From: Lumbricus terrestris
Lineage: Eukaryota > Annelida > Clitellata > Crassiclitellata > Lumbricidae
DNA length: 64,000 nucleotides
NCBI GenBank assembly: GCA_949752735.1
Contig: OX457052.1
Span: 16,802,649 to 16,866,648, forward strand
Direction of reading: 5' to 3'
How positions within the stretch are numbered: the first letter of the stretch is position 1; each line of letters opens with the position of its first letter. The translations under genes and the position numbers were made by a program. The notes beneath the pieces were generated by a model. That model was not told the DNA's origin. It searched no databases and saw only the letters and a program-made list of their open reading frames with translations. Shown one piece after another: positions 1 to 11,671 of this stretch.

Positions 1-1270
1 CATAGGGTGGTTGCGCCTATGAGCAGAGTCTCATCAGCAGAAACTTTTCAAGGCCATGAACTACGAGCGTCGGATAGACCTTGTGTACTATAGTTACTCC
101 GCAACATTCATAGCAACATGTTAGCATATACATATACATGTACAGAGATATAACTAGCATTGGACTTAGGATTCCCCAAAAAAGCTGAAGCCAACTATAG
201 ACTCATCATGCCACTGCACTCACCATGCTTGGCCTAAGCCCCCAGAACGAAAAGTTCTAGTTACATTACTGTACGCGTAAGCATATCACAGTTATTCAGA
301 TTGAAATTAAAACTAATCCGAAAATATGCAACAAAAGAACAAATCCTTAGTGTAGTTTTAAAGAGCTACATATACTATTATATTATCGGAAAAAGATTAC
401 ATTCATAAAAATGTGAGATTAATAATAATATTAAGACAGTAAAAGCGAAATCTCCAGCAGTGGATAAGAAAAACCAATAAATGAATCATCGCAAAAACCA
501 AGTGGAACAATTCCATGTAGCAAACATACAGTATAACTTCTAGCTAAACATTTCAACAATACAAATGAATATGTTTATAAAATATGCATTGGGGAAAAAT
601 AAACATGTCCTTATAAAGCACTGAAAGGGTAAGATATCAAAATTGAAATGCTCTCATAGTAATTAATAATAACCATCAAAGCATAATATACTATATTCAT
701 TTCTGGCACAATTTAAGTCACTTTATCATTTAATATTTTGCAAATCAGAAAATCGTGGCCTGCCTGAACTGCCTTTGCCATACACAAGGAACTCCTCACT
801 GGATAAATCTAATACCATTTTATTTTTTTAAAGGTAATCCCTTATATCAATAGCACTTCAATTTGATAGGCAGTGTACAATGGGAGTGCATCCGATTTGG
901 ACTTTTTAAGAGGTACTATATAAATTCTTGAAATGAATGCAAATGAACGAATTCAGAAGGCACCACAAAATAAGAACTAATTTCGAAAAGAGGTAAAAAA
1001 TAACATCAACAACAAAAGAATCTAACTAAAGTGATAGACCAAATAGTTTCTCAAATCTTCAAAAAGAAATCAAACAACTGATTTACGAAAATTAAAACCC
1101 TTAAATTTTTCTCTTCACGTGTAAAAAGCATCCAACAAACTGATTACTCTGCACTGTATCGACTTTCATGTTCAGTTTCACGTCTCAAATGCTGTGCAGA
1201 AACATCCCTCCACTTGCGCTGACTCGTTCAAAGCGAGCAGCACTGAACGACGTCCAGCTGCATACGTCAC
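1..1270 (-). other. Peflin 3' untranslated and downstream region
   Basis: No coding sequence is visible. On the minus strand an AATAAA poly(A) signal lies at 819-824, about 450 bases after the peflin stop, so roughly 820-1270 is probably its 3' UTR. The remainder, 1-800, is AT-rich and holds nothing I recognise. Confidence 0.5.
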
Positions 1271-4209
1271 TTACGGCTTGTTAAGCAGGACCATCGTAAG
1301 AAAGTCCTCATAGGAAAGCTGAATCTGGCCCTTCATCTGAGAATCCTTTTGCCGAAACGTGTCCGTGACGGTCTTGAGAAGAACGCATGCCTGAATGAAA
1401 TTGTCGAGCGTCAGGCGCTGTTTCGCCAGCGGGTCATATCGGAAGATGACCAACTGCGCAAACTGCGGCGTCACACGATATCCCATCTGGTTGAACGCTG
1501 GAAACAGTCAGAGTTTTCGAACAGAACTATAATGCACCTCTTGATATTCTGTCGCATGTACATATAAGAAAGTATTTAAGAGACCGACATTTGTAACCGA
1601 TGAATGAAAAATAGTCTTGAATTCTTAGATTTGTTAAATATTCAAACATACATTATTGTAAAGTAAAGAGCAATTAGCATGTCTATTAGGAGGTTAAAGG
1701 TTTGGTGAAACACTGGGGGCCATAGTTAACTTTGAGCAAACATTAAACTAATCAGCAGTAGATAATAAATCAAATCATACAACAGGTTGCACACAAGTCA
1801 TAATCAATTAAGCTTAATTCAAAGCTCACTAACCAGTCATCATACCCAGATTTCCGCAACATCTTTCAGCCCACCAACGTACAGCAGTACACTAATTTCC
1901 ATGGACTGACTCCTAAAGACTAATGACTCACTCACTGACTGTGGCCTGCACCCTGAAACCTCCCACCCCATGGCTTAGAGGAGCATGGATAACTATTAAC
2001 TATGCACTATTAATCTTAACCAACAAAGCAATCTACCAATTACTAATTGAGTGTATGTAGCTGGGTCTGGCACATGCTCATGCGCTGATGGGTAACAGGT
2101 CTCCAGATGCGTACTGATAGGCCAACTAACAGCACATTTGAAGTGATACTATAAATAATAACTAAACATTTTTTTAAATAAGCAATTCAACGGAAATAAC
2201 AGAAACATATCAACAAACCGGTGTTAAGTTCGTTGGCATCAATTGAACCAGACCGATCTCGATCGAACTGTTCAAAGACAGACTTCCACTGAGTGATGTA
2301 GTTCCATAACGCCTGGAATTCATGTAACTCTATCTGACCACTCTGGTCACGATCAAACAGACCTGGATGGTGAAAATTAAACAAACACATGGATAATTGA
2401 AACACATGGATACTTCACACAACATGGATACTTCAAACACATGGATACTTCAAACACATGGATAGCTCAAACACATCCATGGATACTTCAAACACATGGA
2501 TACTTCAAACACATGGATACTTCAAACACATGGATAGTTCAAACACATGGACACTTCAAACACATGGATAGTGGATACTTCAAGGAATTTATAGGCAAGA
2601 ACGCAAGAGTGCAAACAGAAAATCAATCATATATACAAACGAATTGAACAAAATATTTTTTGTATAAAAAATCAGTTAGAGACGAACAATCAGAAAATAA
2701 TAACCTGATGGCATTAACTGCAAAGAATTTAACTTGCACAAATGAAGACAATTTGTAGAAAAAGCTAACTGGTCAAATCAGTTGAGGCTAAAGAACACTT
2801 ATTTAGTAGTCTTTCGAGCACTCGTGCTTGCAAGCAACATACGGTCACAAACACTAGTTGGTGATGACCAAGACGAAAAATTATTATGTAAGTAATTTTA
2901 AAGCCGGCACTGACAGTAAGTCTACAGTGGCGCACGCCTCCACGCTCATTGCATAGAAGCTGTGGAAACCATAACACTGGCAAGAATGGAGCACAAAGTC
3001 AGATCTTATACTGCAAAAATAGTCGTGGAACAGTCACCTATCATCAGGCGACAAGTCTCCGGATTAAAGTGCGACCAGTTGGCGTTTGTGAGTGCCTGCT
3101 GCAGTTCAAACATGTTGATTCGTCCACTTCGGTCGGCGTCGACCGACACGAACCATTGGTGGACTTGTGGATCAACTCCAGCAGGTGGAGCAGCTGCCCC
3201 GCCACCACCTCCACCCCAACCTACTCAACAAAAACCACAGAGATCAGTCTTATTTCTGACAAAAAGTTATCATACAGGACAACAAAGCAAATTTTCAGAA
3301 ATTACAGCATTAACAACTTCGTCATTATATTTCTCAAACATAAAGGAATTTTTTTATCTGTCTCACTGACAGCATCATATACAGGTCATTTAGACAGAGA
3401 AGGTGCAATAAACATATTCCGTAGCAATTACAAATAGCTGTCAAAATGATATAACCTGTTGTGTTCCTACCAAACTAAAAATTCTTTGCAAATACTCACC
3501 TCCTTGTGCTCCATATGAGGGTGCCCCTGGATAGCCAGAACCACCTGGCGGAGCTCCTGGCCGTGGTGCTCCATAACCCCCAGGTGGAGCTCCCGATTGC
3601 GGTGCTCCATAACCTCCGGGTGGTGCTCCTGACTGTGGTGCACCATAGCCTCCAGAAGGTGCCCCATGAGGTGATGCTCCATAGCCTCCAGAGGGTGCTC
3701 CATACCCGCCAGGAGCAGTTCCACGTTGTTGGGCTCCATAACCTCCAGGAGCTGTTGCAGGCTGCTGGCCTCCATACCCTCCAGGTGGTGCTCCAGACTG
3801 TGCTCCATAGCCCCCCTGTAAAGTAGAAATTTAATAAGTCATATAAATCGACACATAAAATTCACGCGTTTTCATTGTTGCTGTACCTATAGTTGATCAA
3901 TAATAACACAATTTGACAATAATATTGCAACTTTAAAGATCTGGCAAAGAAGTTATATATATTATCGCAAACGCACGTACCCCATACTAAATGTTTGTCC
4001 CTTTAATATATTCTTTATTCTATATTTTTAAACATATTAAGAACTTCTAAATATTTTAGTCTATGAATTAGGTTACATACACCGCAATGCTAAACCGTTT
4101 ATCAGAATGATTTCTAAAATCATGTAAAGACATTCCAGTTCAACAGATCAAAACATAAAAATCAACTCAACTGGCTTCCTCCGTATGGCGGATAATTAGG
4201 ATTAGCCAT
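1271..4209 (-). CDS. PEF1: Peflin-like penta-EF-hand calcium-binding protein
   Basis: Coding exons in transcription order are 4209-4172, 3815-3500, 3220-3038, 2362-2219 and 1497-1271, about 302 residues (human peflin has 284). The N-terminal region is a Gly/Tyr/Pro/Ala/Gln-rich tail made of repeats such as [12 protein letters not shown], encoded by the 316-base second exon. Five EF-hands follow; clear loops are [12 protein letters not shown] (EF1), [12 protein letters not shown] (EF2) and [12 protein letters not shown] (EF3), and EF4-EF5 sit in the last exon with the family motif LSYEDFLTM. Peflin is known to pair with ALG-2 (PDCD6) and to act as an adaptor in ER export and for cullin-3 ligase. 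The start [11 protein letters not shown] follows an in-frame leader without another Met. Exon 1 leaves two bases over but exon 2 begins in phase 0, so the junction is one base short (run of six C at 3811-3816). All other junctions are in phase. Confidence 0.92.
2384..2583. repeat. 17-18-bp minisatellite in peflin intron
   Basis: About ten head-to-tail copies of a unit close to ACACATGGATACTTCAA, with single-base variants and one short interruption (ACATCCATGG). It begins about 20 bases upstream, on the minus strand, of the EF2/EF3 exon acceptor at 2362. Confidence 0.9.
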
Positions 4210-4689
4210 CACAGATATTAAATATTGCAGACAAACTCTTTCTAACTAACGGACATGTACCACGATTCGATCACCGTAAAATGTCTACACCTTCGATCAA
4301 GCAACGACATAGATTACGCATTGAGGTTCTGTATAAAGAATCTTTAGCGCCATTTTTATGAGCGACAAACATTATGACATTGTATGTGATTGTATCATTT
4401 AATAGAAGTTTGAGGCCCAATGTTCTATCATAGTATCTCAGTTTTTCTACGATTCATTTCATAACGCACTAATCATAGGCTCTGTCGTTGTGTAAAGTAC
4501 ATGACAAGGAAAGCTGAATATTCATGCAGAACCGATTAATAGGCCTATATTTCCTCTTTCCCCTTTTACGGATTTGCTTTGTAGGTTGCTATTAGCGCCA
4601 TGTATTGCAGGCTGTCTGCTCACTGTGCTCAGTTAGTATAGGCCTAGTTAAGATTTTGCGTATTCTGTGATCTCTGTTCTTGTGAATTG

Positions 4690-5075
4690 TTTAATAATAA
4701 TAATAATCTTCATTTATTCACTCAATCTGACACACACCGCAGAATGATTACAAGTACAGTCATGTTATACGAAATACGGCCCATTATGGCCTGACACGCA
4801 GGTCGGCTTTAGAGCAGTGGGTTCGGTAGCTAAACACTAATGGCCTAAGTACTTGATCACTCTTAGACGCCCAAGCCACAAGTGGGAGGGGCTGTCTTTT
4901 ATTTTTAGCAGAACCCGAGTCAAGCAACACAACAGCAAATCGCCAATGGCAGCTAACAGAAACTTTAATAAATTATAATATGCCCTGCATGAGCGAGGCT
5001 TGAACCCGGGTGGCGCGGATGACTCTCAGTTTAACGGCCAGCGCTCTATCCACTGAGCTACGGGACCCTCCAAAT
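4690..5075 (-). mobile_element. tRNA-derived SINE (family A)
   Basis: Read on the minus strand, the head (about 5072-4995) has an internal pol III promoter: box A TAGCTCAGTGGATAGAGC and box B GGTTCAAGCC. The 5' GGGTCCC has no 3' partner, so no acceptor stem forms and this is not a functional tRNA. The body ends in an ATT-rich tail near 4690 (TAATAATAATAAT on the plus strand). Body and tail match the copy at 18430-18900. It lies in the divergent spacer between peflin and POP5. Confidence 0.75.
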
Positions 5076-5477
5076 TATTCAAAAAGAATGAATAAAAAAT
5101 AAAGACAAACCACTAATTGACTTCAAGTCGATCAAATTGTGTACATTCTTGGGAGGCAAACTTTCATTTCCTTCGCTCATAACGTTAATTGCTATTCCCT
5201 CCTAGCATTCATATTTTAACCGCAGTATAAAGAAAGATTTTATTATATTATTATTATTTAGGTCTTATTTTATTAATTATTAAACGGCTTTGAACCGTTG
5301 CTCTGAACAGGGCCGAGAAAATAAATTTCGTCGTGTACACTTGCACACCGATGAGGTTTTCAATATTATAGTCTTTGCCGCGCATGGGGATCGAGATGGT
5401 GAAATATCGCTCACTTGTTTATTATTTGATGCAAGAGTTCGAAAGCTATATTTATTAGAATATAAACGACAAGCGTA

Positions 5478-5795
5478 GCAGTTTTGGAACAGTTCGAACA
5501 TAACTAGAATGGTACGAGAATTCTTCAAGCGCAGGTAGCAGCTTTTGTTAGGGTGAACGAACTTTCTCCTACCCAAAAAAGATAAAATGTCCCCGGACAA
5601 ACCCCAGGATAGAACATAAACCTCGAGGGGAACTGCTCGAACTTAACTGTAAATAATGGCTCGAGTATTCGTCGAACGCAGGTATTAGCTTTTGTTAGGG
5701 TGAACGGACATTAACCACTCCTTCCGGATCCCCCAACCCCGATAAAAGCCCACAGACAAACCCAATGGTAGGACATAAACTCCCGAGAGTAGGAC
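5478..5795 (+). repeat. Tandem duplication carrying two candidate POP5 first exons
   Basis: Two diverged copies of about 155 bp (about 5478-5631 and 5632-5795) share blocks such as GCTTTTGTTAGGGTGAACG and GACAAACCC. Each contains an ATG followed by exactly 26 bases of open frame and a GT donor: 5509-5534 (MVREFFKR) and 5656-5681 (MARVFVER). Both end CGC AG before GT, so both splice in the same phase. Confidence 0.75.
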
Positions 5796-8697
5796 TTGTG
5801 TATATTTGTATACTATACATTAAAACTAGGCCTGTAGCAAATATAATCGGACGTGTTCTGCCTTCAATATTTCATGCTACGTATTCCTTTTACATAGGTC
5901 AACGATTTCCACCTGTTCATTATAAATAGCCTATAATTTTGAATGTGAACGACTTTGACACTGTCTACAAGTTCAGGTCTAACTGACATTAACAAGTCTT
6001 TGTTGTAGTCCTAAATAACACCAACAAGTACTAGAGCTCTTTATGTCGAAATGACTGAATGATACTACTAAGTTTTAAGTTTGTCCAGTTGACACTGGTA
6101 CAGCAATGAAAACTGGATTAACAAAAGTTTTCATTTATCTACAGGAAAAGGCTATTTGCACAGCGGGAGGATAATGCCTGGGGGGATATGTCCTAGACAG
6201 ACTGGAGGGTTTTTGTCCGGAGGGATAATGGCCGACATATTTTGTTAGCACCCATGTTCAGGTAACGTCAGTGAAATAATCAAATACGCTAAAGTGCAAT
6301 TTTGCTTCTGACTGATTTAAACAAAGGTATCTGCAGACTCGAGTTAGACTGAATTATATGTTCAATAGTCGTAGTTTTGAGTGTAAAACGACACGTTATG
6401 TAAATACTGGAAGGACTGGGTATAATTGTTAAATGTGCTTTGTATGTTTCAGGTACATCGTTTGTGAAATAGTTGCTAAGAATAAGACAGAAACGCTGTC
6501 GCTATGGGATAAAGAACTACAAAGAGCCATTGAAAGCAGAGTACAGAAATTATATGGACTTTTTGGAGCAGGGCAAATTGCAAATCGTCTGAAAGGTGAT
6601 CTCCAGATTTTTATTGTTATGTTTACTCTCTGTGTCAAAAGACGTGGATTTACAATTATAAGATATAACTATGAGGCAGCAGAGTCATTGATCTACCTGG
6701 TAGGCTACTATACCAGATCATGAATTCTCAATAATATTAGTTAAGCTTCCTTAAGATATATTCAGTGGTCACAGCATAAATGCTGATAGATCATACGTGG
6801 AGTTAAGCTCTTTCAAGAAATTACTTTGCTGCATGTTTCTATTTTTATTCAGAAATCAAACGTTTTCGTTATTTTCCAAAACCAACTTCTTTTAATAGGC
6901 TGCCGGGTAATTTAATAAAATGAGGCCAGATCTGTTGATCAGAATTATGAGAGCATGGGATAACCAACTATCTGTTGATGATGTTTAGACAAAGAATTTT
7001 TTATGTGTATTCAGAGGTTCCCTGATCGGTTAGCTGTAAAGAGAGTGGAATGGGAAAAACAATCTTCAATTGAATGTAAAATGCAGGGAATTACAGTCGA
7101 CGACGAGAAGAAATAAACTCTCGTCTCTGTCGCAAATTCGATATGAATTTTACGTTTAATCGATTGGTTGACCTGAAATTTATCTCATATTAAATACATG
7201 GTTTACACCAAGTGCAGTGTATACTGTATAAAATTATTATTAAATGACTGTTGCTTCAATTTCAGTGAAATATCTCAATTCTCAGACGAAAATATGCATT
7301 GTCCGGGCTCCTAGAAAAGAAGCAACTATGGTGGCAGATTCACTCTCCACTGTTAAGAAGGTTGGATCTAACGAAGCGAGCTTCAAAGTATTGACAGTTT
7401 CAGGTAATTAGTTTTGTTAGCCGGTGCATTAACAGGTGATTTTCCACTGCTTGAAAGTGATTTTCCACTGCTTGAAAGCTCATGAATGAGCATTGAGCAA
7501 CCTTAAAGATTGCTAACAGTTTCTGCTATTGAAATCCATGGTTAATCTGAAAAAAGGCTCTTATGGCAAAATTATGTTGAGATTTATAGAAGTTTTGTGT
7601 ACACGTGTATGTATTGCGTATGTATCTGGACTTTTGCGTCTTTTAAGTACAGCACAGAAATGCTACCTGCATCAATCTATCTGGTGCTTAATGTCATTAA
7701 GTTAGAAATGTCACAAGCGAGCAGAAGAAATGCACAGAAGACCTGAAGAGTTACCAGAGAGAAGAGTTAAGAGAGGTGTGCTCGCTCATGCACACACCCG
7801 ACTAATGGATTCACATACATAGTTGACAGATGACACCTTGTTTGGAAAGATGTGTCGATGTTTTAGGGTGATGACAGGATGCGACAGTAGCTGTATTTCA
7901 AAGTGTTTTTGTAATAACTTTTTCTGCTTTTCTTGTCATAATTGTCATAGACAGATGATTATATAAATGTGTGCAATTTTTGCAGTACTACCTGTTTCAG
8001 TTTGTTTAGAAAAAGGCTGCTAAATTTTAAGTACGCTTTATTTGTATTAAAGCTGTTTGTTCTGATTTGTTGCATGATTTCATTTTGCTTTAAAGCAGAC
8101 TAAAGTAATTACTCTTGCCTGCTAGGTACACTTCGAGGTTGTCAGAAGTGGATACGAACCTACCATTCTGAAACGCTGCCTAAATTAATCCAGGAAGCTA
8201 TCCAAAATGTAAAATATGGTAAGTATTTTAACAATTGTATGGTCCATTGATCAGTGTGAATGTGTAGCATCAAGTTTTATGAAGATTATTAGGGGATTTT
8301 AAATTAATTAATTAATTACAGGAACATTTAAGTCCAAGGTTAAAGGTGATGCAGTTATTGTGCCTAGTATTACATGACTGTGCAGAATTGTATTCAAGGT
8401 TTAAAAAAGTCTTTAAGAGCTGAACTTTTTAAATTATCTGATGTATTCCAATTTATTCTCTTTCTTAGCTGTATCCACAACATTTAGGTTTTTGAATCTT
8501 GTAGGTACAAAATTACCTATCCTGCTGGTGACTACTTATTTTTTTAAAATACACTTAAAAAATTAAATATTTGTTGATTTCTTTTTATATTTTTCTTTTC
8601 TTTTGTAGATGCTGCTGGGAGCGTTAACCATCTGCGATCGGCAATAGAAAAAACAGACTCAAAATTAACGGAGATTGAAAATGGAAATAGATTTTGA
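5509..8697 (+). CDS. POP5: Ribonuclease P/MRP protein subunit POP5
   Basis: Exons 5509-5534, 6453-6595, 7266-7403, 8126-8218 and 8609-8697 join in phase to 162 residues; human POP5 has 163. POP5 is a core protein of RNase P, which removes the 5' leader of pre-tRNA, and of RNase MRP. Recognisable elements are the N-terminal RYIVCEIV strand, LYGLFGAGQIANRLK, VKYLNSQTKICIVRAP and the late block GTLRGCQKWIRTY, all in the family's order. The first exon is the least certain: MVREFFKR ends with an AG that completes Arg before Tyr, and it agrees with the conserved MVR start, but a near-identical 26-base exon lies 147 bases downstream. The gene is head-to-head with peflin, 1.3 kb away, so a shared promoter region is possible. 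Confidence 0.9.
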
Positions 8698-11671
8698 AAG
8701 CCCTGAACGTGTTTATTGAATGCATTTATGTATAAATTTTTTGGAAATTTCACTTCACATACATTGTTTCATATATATGTTCTAGCTGGGGTACCCGGCA
8801 TTGCCCGGGAAATTTAGATTTTTCATCCCCAAACCCGGCTCGCCACCCATTTGGTGGTTTATAAATGGTAATTTATGCCACTCTACTTGGAAAGTCTTCT
8901 CCAATTCTGCTGGTTAAGCTCATGTCTGCATGCTTAGTATATATACTCTGGCCGAAGGCATTTATCTTTTTCCAGGGCTGTTGCGCTGAGTTTCATGCTG
9001 AGCTTTGGCAAAAATGACGTTAAAATTACGTCAAAAGCAATTATTGCAAAACGATTACAATATGGTGTATACTTCAGTGATAGCATAATTAACACAGTGA
9101 GATTTTAAAATGTCTTTATCTCGGGATTTAAAGTAAATAAAGAACTGAACATCACACTACTGGTTAATCCGGGTGAACATCTGTATATATACAATGTTTC
9201 AGGTTAGTAGCTGCAAAACTGTGAGCGTGCATTCTGGACAGTCACATACGCACATCCTTTCTTATAGATATAGATAATAGATGATAACATTTCCGTATAA
9301 ATTCTGAGAAATTTGTGGTGTAAGTAAGTAAGTATATGCTTTAATATAACCAGCTGCCAAAGAGCACTCTGATAAAGCATCAAAAACTGAAACTATCATG
9401 ACTAGTTAGCATGTGAATAACATTCTAGCTATAAATATTTTGGCCATTTTTCTGCTCTTGGCAGCAATCGGTCATGGTGTTGGGAGCATGGGTTATAACC
9501 TGTTTGCTTCATTGGGGGAAACAACTCCGGGGGACATGGCCTGATCTTGCAAGAACTGCCAAAAACAATTGGGTAATGTAGGTTCTTTGGTCTTGGATTG
9601 ACCAAAACTTCAGTTGTTGTGAGCCAAAATATGTAAGAATTGGTGTTTTAGCTTCGAATGTTGCTATGACTGAAATGTTACCCTAAAAGCCACATTTGTT
9701 GAACCCACATGGTGCCGTAGAGTTAAGGGCGGTGGCACAAAGTGGGCCTAATAGATAAACACTGCTATCCGCGTATTTTTTTATGCTAATGGTTCAGCTG
9801 TTTGTCACATGAACCAAAGTTGTAAGATCAGTGTGCTGAGTATTTGCGGAACCTTGAATTTCGTAAATGCCCCAATGATGTTAGTATTCAGTTTATTAAA
9901 CTGTTGGGTTGTGCAATATTTTTTGTTTTGATTTCCTTTGAGACAGACGACGTGTTCACTGTTATGATTGACATGACTTATTTTCAATATGTTGCTAAGC
10001 TGCAAGGGTGCTTTGCTTTCACATTAAGTTGAGTTACTCAGGTATGAATGAGAAAAAATGTGATATAACTCAATTGAGCTGCTTTTTTCAATCTAGGGCT
10101 GAACAGTGAAAACAATTCTGTGCAATTGGTGACGTTGGGAATTGCCGAGCATTAGGCAATATACAAGTTCTGTTTTATGCTACAATACAAGATAGAGAAT
10201 AATAATCTTATGTAATTTCAGAACACATTTAGAACCATTGCCTATATATGTATGAAGATTGTGGGTATAGGTGTATGTTTGTAATACACGCCCACAATTT
10301 TGCAGGTATTGACCTGGAACCTTGGACCAAGACTCAGAGTCTTAGACCAGACACCCTGTGGAGAGGTTGGCGAATCTCCCTCACTGTGGGGGACAAAAAA
10401 CTCAAAACTATTTCCACTACTGTTTCCTTTGCCACAGTTTAGCATCTATTCTTCTGAAACCATGCTGTTAGACAGAGTGTCACCAGAGGAGAGGACAGCA
10501 AGAATTTGCCGGGAAACGCCAAATATGGCGTCAGCACCTACTGATCATAAACGTCAGAGGGCCACCAGGACCAACCAGCCCGTTGGGGCGGAAAATCGGA
10601 ATTTCATGGGAAACGCCGGGTACACAGAGGGCGGGGTGGGGTGCTGCCCTACAACGCCGGGGCGTGTGGACCCCACCCGCCTCTGTTGGGTGGCGTGGGG
10701 GACGGTGGGGGTGGGGCGATAAACGGAATTAAATCGGTCAGTAGTGGGTTTTTCTAGTATTATCAAAGTCTATGCTGAAAAGAGAGGGCATAATGCCGAT
10801 CGCACCGGGAGTAGTAATTGGTATCGCTCACTCTGTGTGCTCTTGGCTTTTTGATCTTATTGCATCAAATGCAGTATTCCTATTGCTGTACGTCTCAGTC
10901 TGTGCGTTTAACAGTGAAGCGATAGCTGTTATTTTATATCATTACGAGAGAAGCATCAATTGACGATTTTTATTATTTAACCTTTCCCGATCTTTATGTT
11001 ATGGGTTGGTTTGCTTAATTATGCATTTATTTAAGTAAATGTTCAATAATGAGCGCTAGTCTTCGGTGTTGATTGATGTCTTATAGTATAGTAGCCTATC
11101 TTCGGTCCGAGATGGAAAATGTAGGGTACTATACCCGACAGAAAAAAATGTATTGGCGAAAATTACTTTAGCTTACACTCGGGCAAGACACTGTCTTATG
11201 ATTAACAAGCGCCGAGTCACATTAGTTTATGCCGTTGGCAGCACAACTATCTACAGACAAACTGCCAATACAGGCAAACTAACTAGCTGGTGTTTTGTTG
11301 TTGAAATTTGTTCCAGCACCATTTTGTATCATGAATGTTGTCTACGATGTTAAATATATAAATTTTAAGTGGTTTGATGATCTTCCTATACTATTTTCTA
11401 TCGCCATTTTTGATGATTCACCTTCATGAGAAATTATCGGGGACCTTCAAATTTATTTGCAGCATCATTGGGCTACTGTTTGAGGTCTGTAAGTTGTCAT
11501 TTGGCGCTGTGAACGAAAAATAAATGATTGTTCCTGTATTGTTGCAATAAATTGTTTTTCTGAATTTTTTAGCAGGCCGATGATTTCATTGAGATGTTGC
11601 GAACATTGTGCAACACATAACCAAATCCTAACAGATTTCTTGATTATCGCTAACCTTGTTTACAACAAGTT
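8698..11671. other. Spacer between POP5 and the 11.7-kb ORF
   Basis: No gene is supported. About 8775-9290 is a dispersed repeat opening with the inverted motif CCCGGCATTGCCCGGG; a diverged relative lies at 35645-36230. A G/C-rich patch at 10555-10725 stands out in AT-rich surroundings and has short open frames without recognisable protein. The rest shows nothing. Confidence 0.5.
8775..9290 (+). repeat. Dispersed repeat opening with CCCGGCATTGCCCGGG
   Basis: The segment begins TACCCGGCATTGCCCGGGAA, followed by AAATTTAG and a C-rich stretch, and ends near a TATAGATATAGATA tail. The same opening, in the form CCCAGCGTTGCCCAGGAAATTTAG, occurs at 35655. Its class is undetermined. Confidence 0.5.

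Noticed and set aside
4995..5072. A tRNA gene on the minus strand
   Set aside because: Box A and box B are good, but the 5' GGGTCCC has no complementary 3' arm, and the sequence continues into a SINE body.
10300..10722. 140-residue plus-strand frame through the GC-rich patch
   Set aside because: Composition follows the GC-rich repeat-like DNA; no conserved motif, splice partner or poly(A) signal was seen.
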